From contig JAYRLC010000020.1 of assembly GCA_041905405.1 (NCBI GenBank), positions 1 to 64,000 on the forward strand: a stretch of DNA of 64,000 nucleotides, given 5' to 3'. The position numbers were made by a program, and so were the translations under genes. The notes under the pieces are model-generated. The model did no database searches. It had not been told where the DNA came from and was given only the letters and a program-made list of their open reading frames with translations. Positions 43,896 through 51,987 of this stretch are shown here, piece by piece. Numbering within the stretch: position 1 is the first letter of the stretch; every line of letters starts with the position of its first letter. Source of the DNA: RAM1 sp041905405 (GTDB lineage Bacteria > Pseudomonadota > Gammaproteobacteria > Burkholderiales > Burkholderiaceae_C).

Positions 43896-44822
43896 ATGCC
43901 GATCTGGAACATGTCCTTCACCTCGCCCGAGGTCATAGCCGCGCCCGTGCTCACGCGCATGCCCGATGAATTCCGCAAGCCGCGCCGCACCGACTGGACC
44001 GACGCCAACAAGGGCGGCCACATCATCGACAGCTTCCTCGAAGGCCCGGCCTTCGACCGCGACGGCAACCTGTATGTGGTGGACATTCCGTACGGCCGCA
44101 TCTTCCGCATCTCGCCCCAGCTGCAGTGGACGCAGGTTGCCGAATACGGCGGCTGGCCCAACGGCATCGCCATCCACAAGGACGGCGGCGTGTGGATCGC
44201 GGACTACCGCCAGGGCATCCTGCGCATGGACCCCAAGACGCTTGCGATCGAAACGGTGCTGGGCCACCGCAACAGCGAGTCGTTCAAGGGCATCAATGAC
44301 CTGACCTTCGACGGCGAAGGCAACCTGTGGTTCACGGATCAGGGCCAGTCGGGCTTGCACGACCCGAGCGGGCGTGTATACCGGCTGCGCCCCAACGGCC
44401 AGTTGGATTGCGTGGTGAACGGCGTGCCCAGCCCGAACGGGCTGGTCGTGGACGACGCCAGGAAAGCGCTGTTCGTCGCCGCCACGCGCGCCAACGCCGT
44501 GTGGCGCGGGCCGGTACAGGCCAGCGGCAGCGTGACGAAGATGGCCGCGTTCCAGACCTTCTTCGGCACCAGCGGCCCGGACGGCCTGGCGCTGGACGTC
44601 GAAGGCCGCCTGTGCATGGCGCACGGCAGCCTGGCCGGCACCTTCGTCATGAACGCGCGCGGCGAAGTCACGCACTTCCTGCGCAGCAACGTGGGCAGCA
44701 TGGTGACCAATGTGGCCTACCGGCCCGGCACCGCGCAGCTCGTAATCACCGAATCGGAAAGCGGCAGCGTGCTGCAGGCGACGCTGCCTGCAGTGGGGCT
44801 GGCGCTGTACTCGCACACCTAG
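43896..44822 (+). CDS. SMP-30/gluconolactonase-like protein
   Basis: A six-bladed beta-propeller of 308 residues. The metal site residues are indicated by FLEGPAFDRDG (Glu), GGWPNGIAI, GINDLTFD (Asn) and SGPDGLALD (Asp). Members are lactonases or other hydrolases. It starts 14 bp after the Bug gene, so a lactone or ester may be hydrolysed before CoA transfer (inference). No signal peptide is visible. Confidence 0.85.
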   Translation: MPIWNMSFTSPEVIAAPVLTRMPDEFRKPRRTDWTDANKGGHIIDSFLEGPAFDRDGNLYVVDIPYGRIFRISPQLQWTQVAEYGGWPNGIAIHKDGGVWIADYRQGILRMDPKTLAIETVLGHRNSESFKGINDLTFDGEGNLWFTDQGQSGLHDPSGRVYRLRPNGQLDCVVNGVPSPNGLVVDDARKALFVAATRANAVWRGPVQASGSVTKMAAFQTFFGTSGPDGLALDVEGRLCMAHGSLAGTFVMNARGEVTHFLRSNVGSMVTNVAYRPGTAQLVITESESGSVLQATLPAVGLALYSHT

Positions 44823-44833
44823 GGCGGGGCAAC

Positions 44834-44860
44834 GGGGTTATGCATCGTATGCATAACCCC
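44834..44860 (+). promoter_or_regulatory. Perfect 27-bp hairpin before glutamate dehydrogenase
   Basis: A perfect 12-bp inverted repeat (GGGGTTATGCAT and its complement) with a 3-nt loop begins 11 bp after the SMP-30 stop codon. No T-run follows, so it is either a weak terminator of the SMP-30 operon or an operator for the next gene. The core TATGCATCGTATGCATA also contains direct TATGCAT repeats. Confidence 0.6.
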
Positions 44861-44946
44861 CTTCAAACCCGGCCTTGGACTTTGGGCAGCCCGCCGCCTA
44901 CGCTTCGCTCCTGAAAAAACGACACCTCTGTTTTCAGGAGCACACC

Positions 44947-46251
44947 ATGTCCAAGGCATCCACCGCCGCCCCCTCCCCCAATTCCCTGCCGTCCTACCTG
45001 GACGCCGGCAACCTCGGCCCCTGGGGCATCTACCTGCAACAGGTCGACCGCGTCACCCCGTACCTGGGCCACCTGTCGCGTTGGGTCGAAACGCTCAAGC
45101 GCCCCAAGCGCGCGCTGATCGTGGACGTGCCGATCCACCTGGACGACGGCACCGTGGCCCACTATGAGGGCTACCGCGTGCAGCACAACACGTCGCGCGG
45201 CCCCGGCAAGGGCGGCGTGCGCTTCCACCAGGACGTGACGCTGTCCGAGGTGATGGCTCTGTCGGCCTGGATGTCGATCAAGAACGCCGCCGTGAACGTG
45301 CCCTACGGCGGCGCCAAGGGCGGCATCCGCGTGGACCCGCGCACGCTGTCGCGCGCCGAGCTGGAGCGCGTGACGCGCCGCTACACCAGCGAGATCGGCA
45401 TCATCATCGGCCCCAACAAGGACATCCCCGCGCCCGACGTCAACACCGACGGCCAGATCATGGCGTGGATGATGGACACCTACTCCATGAACCAGGGCTC
45501 CACCGCGACCGGCGTGGTCACGGGCAAGCCCATCGACCTGGGCGGCTCGCTGGGCCGTGTGGAAGCCACCGGCCGCGGCGTGTTCACCGTCGGCGTCGAG
45601 GCCGCCAAGCACATCGGCCTGGACGTGTCGCAGGCCCGTGTGGCCGTGCAGGGCTTCGGCAACGTGGGCGGCGTGGCCGCCAAGCTGTTCGCCGAAACCG
45701 GCGCGCGCGTGGTGGCCGTGCAGGACCATGGCGGCAGCATCTACCGCGAAGCCGGCATCAACGTGCCCGAGCTGCTGCGCCACGTGGCAGAGCACCGCAC
45801 CGTCGCCGGCTTCAAGGGCGCCGAGGTCATGAACAACGACGAGTTCTGGGGCGTGAACTGCGACATCCTGATTCCCGCCGCACTGGAAGCGCAAATCCAC
45901 AAGGGCAACGCCGGCCAGATCAAGGCCCGCATGGTGATCGAAGGCGCCAACGGCCCCACGACGCCCGAGGCCGACGACATCCTGAAGGAACGCAACATCC
46001 TGGTATTGCCCGACGTGATCGCCAACGCGGGCGGCGTGACGGTGAGCTACTTCGAATGGGTGCAGGACTTTTCCAGCTTCTTCTGGGACGAAGAGGAGAT
46101 CAACGCCCGCCTGGTGCGCATCATGCGCGCGGCCTTCGCCAGCATCTGGCAGGTCGCCCAGGACCACAAGGTCACGCTGCGCACGGCGACCTTCATCGTC
46201 GCCTGCACGCGCATCCTGCACACGCGCGAGCTGCGCGGTTTGTACCCCTGA
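44947..46251 (+). CDS. gdhA: Glutamate dehydrogenase
   Basis: An enzyme of 434 residues that interconverts glutamate and 2-oxoglutarate plus ammonia. The motifs GPGKGGVRFH, VPYGGAKGGIRVDP (active-site lysines) and the Rossmann motif AVQGFGNVGGVAAKL are visible. The length (shorter than the 450-residue hexameric NADP type) and N-terminus resemble the Glu/Leu dehydrogenases of Burkholderiales. Cofactor choice cannot be told. It ends one base before the convergent nucleotidyltransferase gene. Confidence 0.93.
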   Translation: MSKASTAAPSPNSLPSYLDAGNLGPWGIYLQQVDRVTPYLGHLSRWVETLKRPKRALIVDVPIHLDDGTVAHYEGYRVQHNTSRGPGKGGVRFHQDVTLSEVMALSAWMSIKNAAVNVPYGGAKGGIRVDPRTLSRAELERVTRRYTSEIGIIIGPNKDIPAPDVNTDGQIMAWMMDTYSMNQGSTATGVVTGKPIDLGGSLGRVEATGRGVFTVGVEAAKHIGLDVSQARVAVQGFGNVGGVAAKLFAETGARVVAVQDHGGSIYREAGINVPELLRHVAEHRTVAGFKGAEVMNNDEFWGVNCDILIPAALEAQIHKGNAGQIKARMVIEGANGPTTPEADDILKERNILVLPDVIANAGGVTVSYFEWVQDFSSFFWDEEEINARLVRIMRAAFASIWQVAQDHKVTLRTATFIVACTRILHTRELRGLYP

Positions 46252-46252
46252 G

Positions 46253-46714
46253 CTACTGCTGGAGTCGATCGCGCAAGCGCATGAGCGCTTCGCGGTCGAT
46301 ACGATCCTTGTCGCGGTAGTCGGTCTTGGTCTTCAACAGCCCCTCGATGTCAAGCGTCCTGATCTGAACGCCATCCACTTCTATGGTCCGGACATGCGGC
46401 GCCAGGCTTTCGTAGGTCTGACCATTGGCAGCAAAAAGCAGATCGATCAGCAACTCGTCCGCGACGCGAATATTCTCAGGTTCGTCAGCCGGAGGCGCAA
46501 ACCAGCCGGGGTCCAACTCCGCACTGCTCGGCAGAAACGACAAGGCACGAATGACCTTACGGCCGTTTTCCAGCGACGACGGCAGCAGGATATCGATATC
46601 TTCGGTGTTGCGATTGAAGCCATTGAGGCGAACTGCATGTCCGCCGACCAATACATATGCCACGCCCTCCTGCTGGAACCGGCTCAGCAAATCGAGCAAG
46701 GTGTTCGCGTTCAC
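46253..46714 (-). CDS. Nucleotidyltransferase-fold protein (toxin-like)
   Basis: A protein of 153 residues with a GGHAVRLNGFNRNTEDIDI segment (24-42), in which GG and the DxD-like E38-D-I-D41 match the nucleotidyltransferase fold of AbiEii/MenT-like and DUF6036 proteins. Such proteins can be toxins that transfer nucleotides to tRNA. The start is GTG overlapping the upstream TGA (GTGA). With the small gene before it, it looks like a two-gene toxin-antitoxin unit, but no search was made. Confidence 0.7.
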   Translation of the reverse strand: MNANTLLDLLSRFQQEGVAYVLVGGHAVRLNGFNRNTEDIDILLPSSLENGRKVIRALSFLPSSAELDPGWFAPPADEPENIRVADELLIDLLFAANGQTYESLAPHVRTIEVDGVQIRTLDIEGLLKTKTDYRDKDRIDREALMRLRDRLQQ

Positions 46715-46932
46715 GGGCGAGGTGGCTGAAGGCTGTTCAGCAATCTTGCCTGTTCCAGCTGCCTGGCGTCATCGATGGCATTGAACACGCGGTGCGTCGC
46801 ACGCGTGACGCCTTTGGGGCGCGGCGCGAGAAGCATGGGCCCCATCCGGTCGAGTGCTTCGCCCAGGCGCAGCGCTTCTCGCGGGTCCAGAATGAACTCG
46901 CTTCGATTTTTCGTGCCGACTGTGCGTGTCAT
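46711..46932 (-). CDS. Small protein preceding the nucleotidyltransferase
   Basis: A protein of 73 residues, basic and predicted helical, starting MTRTVGTKNRSEFILDPREA. I do not recognise a family. Its ATG overlaps the TGA of the hybrid kinase gene (ATGA, 46929-46932) and its stop overlaps the GTG of the nucleotidyltransferase, so all three are translationally linked. It could be an antitoxin or substrate-specificity partner; this is inferred from position and size only. Confidence 0.6.
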   Translation of the reverse strand: MTRTVGTKNRSEFILDPREALRLGEALDRMGPMLLAPRPKGVTRATHRVFNAIDDARQLEQARLLNSLQPPRP

Positions 46933-49715
46933 GGCGTCATCTTAAGCGCGCCGCACGCCTCCAGCACCGCCCGCAGCGCCGCCACTGCGATCGGCTTGAC
47001 GATGTAGTCGTCCATGCCGGCGGCAAGCGCCTCGTCGGTGTCCTCGCGCATGGCGTTGGCGCTCATGGCGACGATGCGCGGGCGCGCGCCCGCGGGCCAG
47101 TTGCGCACGATGGCGCGCGTGGCCTGCAGGCCGTCCATCTCCGGCATCTGCACGTCCATCAGGATCAGGTCGTAGGCGCGTCGCTGCAGCGCCTCCAGCA
47201 CTTCCACGCCGTTGGCGGCCACGTCGGCCTGGTAGCCAAAGCCCTTGAGGATGTGCTGGGCCACCTTCTGGTTGACCTCGTTGTCCTCGGCCAGCAGGAT
47301 GCGCAGCGGCAGCCGCGCGGCCATGCCCGGGTCGAAGGGGCTCACGCGCGGCGCCGTGGGCGCCGCCACCGCCCGCACATCCTGCGGCACGGCGCGCACC
47401 AGCGCCTCGAACAGCATCAGCGCCCTGGCGGGCTTCATCAGCACGGCCGAGAACAGCGCCGCCTCGGCCGGATCGCGCAGGCTGACCGACGACAGCAGCA
47501 CCAGCGGCAGCGCGGGGTACTGCTCGCGCAGCCGCCGCGCAAAGCCCAGGCCGTCCATGCCCGGCATGTGCATGTCGGTGATCACCACGTCAAACCGTTC
47601 GCCCCGGGCCAGCAGGTCCAGCGCCTGCGCGGCCGAGCCCGCGGCCTGGTGCGTCATGCCCCAGCGCGCGGCCTGCAGCCCCTGGATGCGCAGGTTGGTC
47701 GGGTTGTCGTCCACCAGCAGCACGCGGCGGCCGCGCAGCTCCGTCAGCCCCAGCTTGCCCGGCTGCGCCACGGCCTGCGCGGGCGCGGCGCTGATCGTGA
47801 AAGTGAACTGCGCCCCCGCGCCCGGCGTGCTGTCGGCTCGGATGCTTCCGCCCATGGCCTGTACCAGACGGCTGGAGATGGCCAGCCCCAGGCCCGTGCC
47901 GCCATAGCGGCGCGAGATGCTGGAGTCCACCTGGGTAAACGGCTGGAACAGCCGGGACAGCTTGTCGGGCGGGATGCCGATGCCGGTGTCCTTGACGCTG
48001 AACTCCAGCATGACCTGGCCGCCCGGCTGCTCCTGCAGCCTGCGTACCGACACGAACACCTCGCCCTGCTCGGTGAACTTCAGCGCGTTGGAAATCAGGT
48101 TGACCAGTACCTGGCGCAACCGCGACATGTCCCCCTGGATCCAGGGCGGCACGTCGGGCTCGATCAGGTACACCAGGTCCAGCCGCTTCTCGCGCGCCTT
48201 CAGCGCCAGGATGTCGATGCTGCTTTCCAGCGCCTCCTGCAGGTCGAACGGCAGCCATTCCAGCGCCATGTGGCCGGACTCGATCTTGGAATAGTCCAGG
48301 ATGTCGTTGATGACGACCAGCAGGCCCTCGCCGCTTTGGCGGATCACCTCGGTGAACTCGCGCTGCTGCTCGGTCAGCGGCGTGTCCAGCAGCAGGCTGG
48401 TCATGCCGATCACGCCGTTCATGGGCGTGCGGATTTCATGGCTCATGGTGGCCAGAAACGCCGCCTTGGCCTGCGCTGCCTGTTCGGCCGCGGCCCGTGC
48501 CTCGCGCAGCGAACGCTCGTGCTCCAGGCGCTGCGTCACATCGTGCCCCGCGCCCAGGTGGCCCAGCAGGCGCCCGTCGTCGGCGCGGATGGCGGTGATG
48601 TCCATCGCCAGGACGAAACGGCTGCCGTCCTTGCGCACGCAGATCCACTCGCGCCGGGTGTCGCGCACCGACCGGTGCGCGAACACCTCGCCGCTGCGCA
48701 GCGGCCGGCCCAGCCGGGCGGCCAGTTCGTCGGATCGCACCTGCAGCTGCACCGGGTCAAAGAAAATCAGCGGGCTGGCCTTGCCGATGACTTCTTCGGC
48801 GCTGTAGCCCAGCAGCCGCTCGGCGCCGCGGTTGAACACGGTCACCCGGCCGTCCAGGCCCACGCCCAGCACCAGCACGCCGGTGGCGGCGTCCAGCACC
48901 GACTTGAGCAGCGACGACGCCTGGGCCAGTTCCTCGCGCACGCGGCGGCTTTCGGTGATGTCCTTGTTGGTGCCCACCGTGCGCGTCACGCGGCCCTGCG
49001 CATCGCGCTCGGCAATCCGGCCCTCGCTCTGGATCCAGGCGAACGACCCGTCGTGGCGGCGTACACGGTGCTCCACCGAGTACACCGGAATCTCGCCCTT
49101 CATCAGCGGCGCCATCACGGCCAACACCGCGGGCTGGTCCTCGTCGGGCACGCGCGCGGCCAGCGCGTCGAACGTGGTGACCGTGGGTTCGGCCGGCCCA
49201 CCCAGCATCTGCGACCAGGCCTCGGACAGGTAAACGCGGCCGCTGGCCACGTCAAAGTCCCACAGCGCCAGGCCCGACGCCTCCATGGCGCGGTGCAACC
49301 GCTCTTCGCTCTCGCGCAGCGCCGCGCCGGACTTGCGGTTTGCGGTGATGTCGGTATAGGTGGTGACAAACCCGCCGCCGGGCATGGGAACGCCCTGGAT
49401 CTCCAGCGTCACGCCGTTCGGGCGGGTCCGCTCGAAGCGGTGGCCGCGCGGGTCCAGCGCCCGTTCCACCATGACCGCCACCTGGGCCTGCGGATCGCCG
49501 GGCTCGTATTCGCCGTGCTCGGCGTTGTAACGCAACAGATCGGGAAAACGCGGCGCGGATCCCTCGAACAGGCTGTCCGGAAAACCCAGCAGCGAACGGA
49601 ACTGCCGGTTGTGCGCCACCAGCCGCAGGTCGGCGTCGTACACGCTCACGCCGCACGGCAGGTTCTCCAGCATGGTGAGCAGCAGGACGGTGGCGTTGGC
49701 CTGAGGATCGATCAT
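46929..49715 (-). CDS. Hybrid sensor histidine kinase with PAS domains and two receivers
   Basis: A soluble protein of 928 residues. Three PAS-type domains lie in about the first 400 residues (starts near 10, 140 and 280), then a HisKA domain with phospho-His426 (ATMSHEIRTPMNG), a HATPase domain (VNLISNALKFTEQGE, DTGIGIPPDKL, GGTGLGLAIS) and two receiver domains with VVITDMHMPGMDG and LILMDVQMPEMDG. No transmembrane helix is visible, so it senses a cytoplasmic signal. No phosphotransfer domain is fused; a separate Hpt protein would be needed. It is divergent from the PmrAB-like system and leads into the small gene and nucleotidyltransferase. Confidence 0.9.
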   Translation of the reverse strand: MIDPQANATVLLLTMLENLPCGVSVYDADLRLVAHNRQFRSLLGFPDSLFEGSAPRFPDLLRYNAEHGEYEPGDPQAQVAVMVERALDPRGHRFERTRPNGVTLEIQGVPMPGGGFVTTYTDITANRKSGAALRESEERLHRAMEASGLALWDFDVASGRVYLSEAWSQMLGGPAEPTVTTFDALAARVPDEDQPAVLAVMAPLMKGEIPVYSVEHRVRRHDGSFAWIQSEGRIAERDAQGRVTRTVGTNKDITESRRVREELAQASSLLKSVLDAATGVLVLGVGLDGRVTVFNRGAERLLGYSAEEVIGKASPLIFFDPVQLQVRSDELAARLGRPLRSGEVFAHRSVRDTRREWICVRKDGSRFVLAMDITAIRADDGRLLGHLGAGHDVTQRLEHERSLREARAAAEQAAQAKAAFLATMSHEIRTPMNGVIGMTSLLLDTPLTEQQREFTEVIRQSGEGLLVVINDILDYSKIESGHMALEWLPFDLQEALESSIDILALKAREKRLDLVYLIEPDVPPWIQGDMSRLRQVLVNLISNALKFTEQGEVFVSVRRLQEQPGGQVMLEFSVKDTGIGIPPDKLSRLFQPFTQVDSSISRRYGGTGLGLAISSRLVQAMGGSIRADSTPGAGAQFTFTISAAPAQAVAQPGKLGLTELRGRRVLLVDDNPTNLRIQGLQAARWGMTHQAAGSAAQALDLLARGERFDVVITDMHMPGMDGLGFARRLREQYPALPLVLLSSVSLRDPAEAALFSAVLMKPARALMLFEALVRAVPQDVRAVAAPTAPRVSPFDPGMAARLPLRILLAEDNEVNQKVAQHILKGFGYQADVAANGVEVLEALQRRAYDLILMDVQMPEMDGLQATRAIVRNWPAGARPRIVAMSANAMREDTDEALAAGMDDYIVKPIAVAALRAVLEACGALKMTP

Positions 49716-49811
49716 GGTTTCGATTCTGACCGCTGGATAGGCCCCGGGCGGCCTGCCTGTCGCGGGGTTGCAAACAGATACACAGAGCCATTTCGGCGCC
49801 GCGCCGCGTTT

Positions 49812-49844
49812 CTTAAGCGCGGGCTAAGGCCCCGCCCGTATGAT
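49812..49844 (+). promoter_or_regulatory. PmrA/QseB-like box and -10 before the two-component operon
   Basis: CTTAAG (49812-49817), a 5-bp spacer and GCTAAG (49823-49828) form a 6-5-6 direct repeat like the PmrA/QseB box. TATGAT (49839-49844) follows 10 nt later as the probable -10. The regulator encoded just downstream is of this family, so autoregulation is likely. Confidence 0.65.
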
Positions 49845-49873
49845 CGTTTCACGACAACGAGGGCACACCACTG

Positions 49874-50533
49874 ATGCGACTGCTGCTGGTCGAAGACGAC
49901 GCGATGATCGGCGAGGCCGTGCTGGACGCGCTGCGCGGCGCGCACTACGCGGTGGACTGGGTACGCGACGGCGAGATGGCCTCGACCGCGCTGGCAGGAC
50001 AGGACTATGACCTGGTCCTGCTGGACCTGGGCCTGCCGCGCCGCAGCGGCCTGGACGTGCTGCGGGCCCTGCGCGCCGCCGGCACAAAGACACCCGTGCT
50101 GATCGCCACCGCCCGCGACGTGGTAGGCGACCGCATTGCCGGGCTGGACGCGGGCGCCGACGACTACGTGGTCAAGCCCTTCGACATCGACGAGCTGCAG
50201 GCGCGCATCCGCGCGCTGCTGCGCCGCGGCGCCGGGCAGGCTGGCCCCGCCTACACCCACAACGGCGTGAGCCTGACCCCCGCCACGCGCGAAGCCTCGG
50301 TCAACGGCGCGGCGGTGCAGCTCACGGCGCGCGAATGGGCCGTGCTGGAACCCATGATCGCGCGGCCGGGCGTCGTGTTCTCGCGCGCGCAGCTGGAGGA
50401 AAAGCTCTTCAGCTGGAAGGACGATGTGTCCAGCAATGCGGTGGAGGTCTATATCCATGGTGTGCGCAAGAAGCTGGGCGCCGACCTGATCCAGACCGTG
50501 CGCGGCCTGGGCTACCTGGTGCCGCGGTCATGA
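49874..50533 (+). CDS. OmpR-type response regulator (PmrA/QseB-like)
   Basis: A protein of 219 residues with a receiver (phospho-Asp51 in LVLLDLGLPRRSG; Lys in DYVVKPFD) and an OmpR-type winged-helix domain (LTAREWAVLEPMIARPG, SSNAVEVYIHGVRKKLG, TVRGLGYLV). It resembles QseB/PmrA regulators that respond to cations, peptides or envelope damage. It overlaps the kinase gene by ATGA. The probable target box occurs before its own operon and before the DegP-type gene. Confidence 0.9.
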   Translation: MRLLLVEDDAMIGEAVLDALRGAHYAVDWVRDGEMASTALAGQDYDLVLLDLGLPRRSGLDVLRALRAAGTKTPVLIATARDVVGDRIAGLDAGADDYVVKPFDIDELQARIRALLRRGAGQAGPAYTHNGVSLTPATREASVNGAAVQLTAREWAVLEPMIARPGVVFSRAQLEEKLFSWKDDVSSNAVEVYIHGVRKKLGADLIQTVRGLGYLVPRS

Positions 50534-51885
50534 GGCAGGCCGGCACGGGGCGGCATTCGCTGCGGCGGCGGCTGCTGCTCCTGCTGCTGGGCGCCATAGC
50601 GCTGTTCGCGGCGGTGCAGGGCACCAGCGCCTACCGTGGTGCGCTGCAGCAGGCCGACGCCATGTTCGACTACCACCTGCAGCAGATGGCCTATTCGATG
50701 CGCATGGGCGCGCTGCGCCAGTTGCCGCCCGGCGTGCTGCTGGACGAGGACGGCGACTTCCTCGTGCAGATCTGGGGGCCGGACGGCGTGCAGCTGTTCC
50801 GCTCGCCGCGGTCGGTGCTGCCGCAAACGGCCATCCTGGGGTTTTCCGACGTGACCGTGCAGGGCACGCCCTACCGCGTGTACACGGTGCAGACGCCGCA
50901 GCAGACCGTACAGATCGCGCAGGACATGGCCGCGCGCAACGACCGCGCGCGGTCGCTCGCCCTGCGCGCCGTGCTGCCGGTGGCGCTGATGGCGCCGCTT
51001 TTGATGCTGGTGGTCGGCTGGGTCGTGAGCCGCTCGCTCGCGCCCGTGGAGCGCACACGCAGGCAGGTGGCGCAGCGCGCGGCCGACGACCTGTCACCGC
51101 TGGCCGATGCGGACCTGCCCGATGAAGTGCGGCCGCTGGTGGTGGAGCTCAACGGCCTGTTCACGCGCGCGCGGGCGGCCTTTGAATCGCAACAGCATTT
51201 CGTGGCGGACGCCGCGCACGAGCTGCGTTCGCCGCTGGCAGCGCTGAAACTGCAGGCCCAGGCCCTGCGCGGGCATGGCACAGACGGCCTGGACCCCGCC
51301 GCGCGCGAGGCCGCCGTGGCCCGGCTCAACCAGGGCATCGACCGCGCCATCCATGGGGTGGAACAGCTGCTGGCGCTTGCGCGTGCCGACGCCACGCCCG
51401 CGGCGCGCCACGCCCCGGTCGCCCTGCTGGACGTGGTGCGTCTGGCCGTGGGCGACGCGCTGCCCGCCGCGCAGGCCGCGGGCATCGACCTGGGCCTGGC
51501 CGATCCGGCGGTGGCCGACCCGGCTGCCGCGCCCCCCCTTCCGGTCAGCGGCGACGCCGAAGCCCTGCGCATGATGCTGCGCAACCTGATCGACAACGCG
51601 GTCAAGTACACGCCTGCCCCGGGCCGGGTGGACGTGTCGCTGCGCCGCGAAGGCCCGCAGGCCGTGCTGTGCGTGGACGACAGCGGCCCGGGCATTGCGC
51701 CCCATGACCGAGAGCGCGTGTTCGACCGCTTCTACCGCGGCGAAAGCGCGGCGCAGCAGGCCGGCGGCAGCGGCGTGGGGCTGGCCATTGTGCAGACCGT
51801 CGTCCAGCGGCATGGCGGCACGGTGCGGCTGGACGCCGCGCCCCTGGGCGGCCTGCGCGTGGAAGTGCGCCTGCCCGCGCTCTGA
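50530..51885 (+). CDS. Sensor histidine kinase (PmrB/QseC-like)
   Basis: About 451 residues. Two transmembrane helices (about 17-35 and 148-170) flank a periplasmic sensor of about 110 residues with an acidic patch (LLDEDGDFLV). A HAMP region, a HisKA with His230 (DAAHELRSPLAAL) and a HATPase domain (LIDNAVKYTPAPG, DDSGPGIAPHDR, GGSGVGLAIV) follow. It should phosphorylate the adjacent regulator; the acidic patch could bind cations or cationic peptides (inference). Confidence 0.9.
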   Translation: MRQAGTGRHSLRRRLLLLLLGAIALFAAVQGTSAYRGALQQADAMFDYHLQQMAYSMRMGALRQLPPGVLLDEDGDFLVQIWGPDGVQLFRSPRSVLPQTAILGFSDVTVQGTPYRVYTVQTPQQTVQIAQDMAARNDRARSLALRAVLPVALMAPLLMLVVGWVVSRSLAPVERTRRQVAQRAADDLSPLADADLPDEVRPLVVELNGLFTRARAAFESQQHFVADAAHELRSPLAALKLQAQALRGHGTDGLDPAAREAAVARLNQGIDRAIHGVEQLLALARADATPAARHAPVALLDVVRLAVGDALPAAQAAGIDLGLADPAVADPAAAPPLPVSGDAEALRMMLRNLIDNAVKYTPAPGRVDVSLRREGPQAVLCVDDSGPGIAPHDRERVFDRFYRGESAAQQAGGSGVGLAIVQTVVQRHGGTVRLDAAPLGGLRVEVRLPAL

Positions 51886-51889
51886 TCCT

Positions 51890-51913
51890 GGCCACGGCCA
51901 CGGCCACGGCCAC
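51890..51913. repeat. Four tandem GGCCAC hexamers
   Basis: Four perfect copies of GGCCAC run between the kinase stop codon and the PmrA-like box before the DegP-type gene. A hexamer array can change copy number by slippage. It lies directly upstream of the box and might affect its activity. Confidence 0.8.
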
Positions 51914-51917
51914 GCAC

Positions 51918-51950
51918 TTTAAGCCGGGCCTAAGGCCGCGCCCCCATTCT
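51918..51950 (+). promoter_or_regulatory. PmrA/QseB-like box before the DegP-type gene
   Basis: TTTAAG (51918-51923), 5 bp, CCTAAG (51929-51934), then a poor -10 (CATTCT, 51945-51950) 10 nt later. The arrangement and much of the spacer match the box at 49812-49844, so the same regulator probably activates this promoter. Confidence 0.6.
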
Positions 51951-51987
51951 TGATCCATCAACTGGTTCAACCCAAGGAGCGCAGACC

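Noticed and set aside
46926..49874. A 980-codon open frame antisense to the hybrid kinase
   Set aside because: Composition is His/Gln/Arg/Leu-rich as expected of a shadow frame, and no recognisable domain is present.
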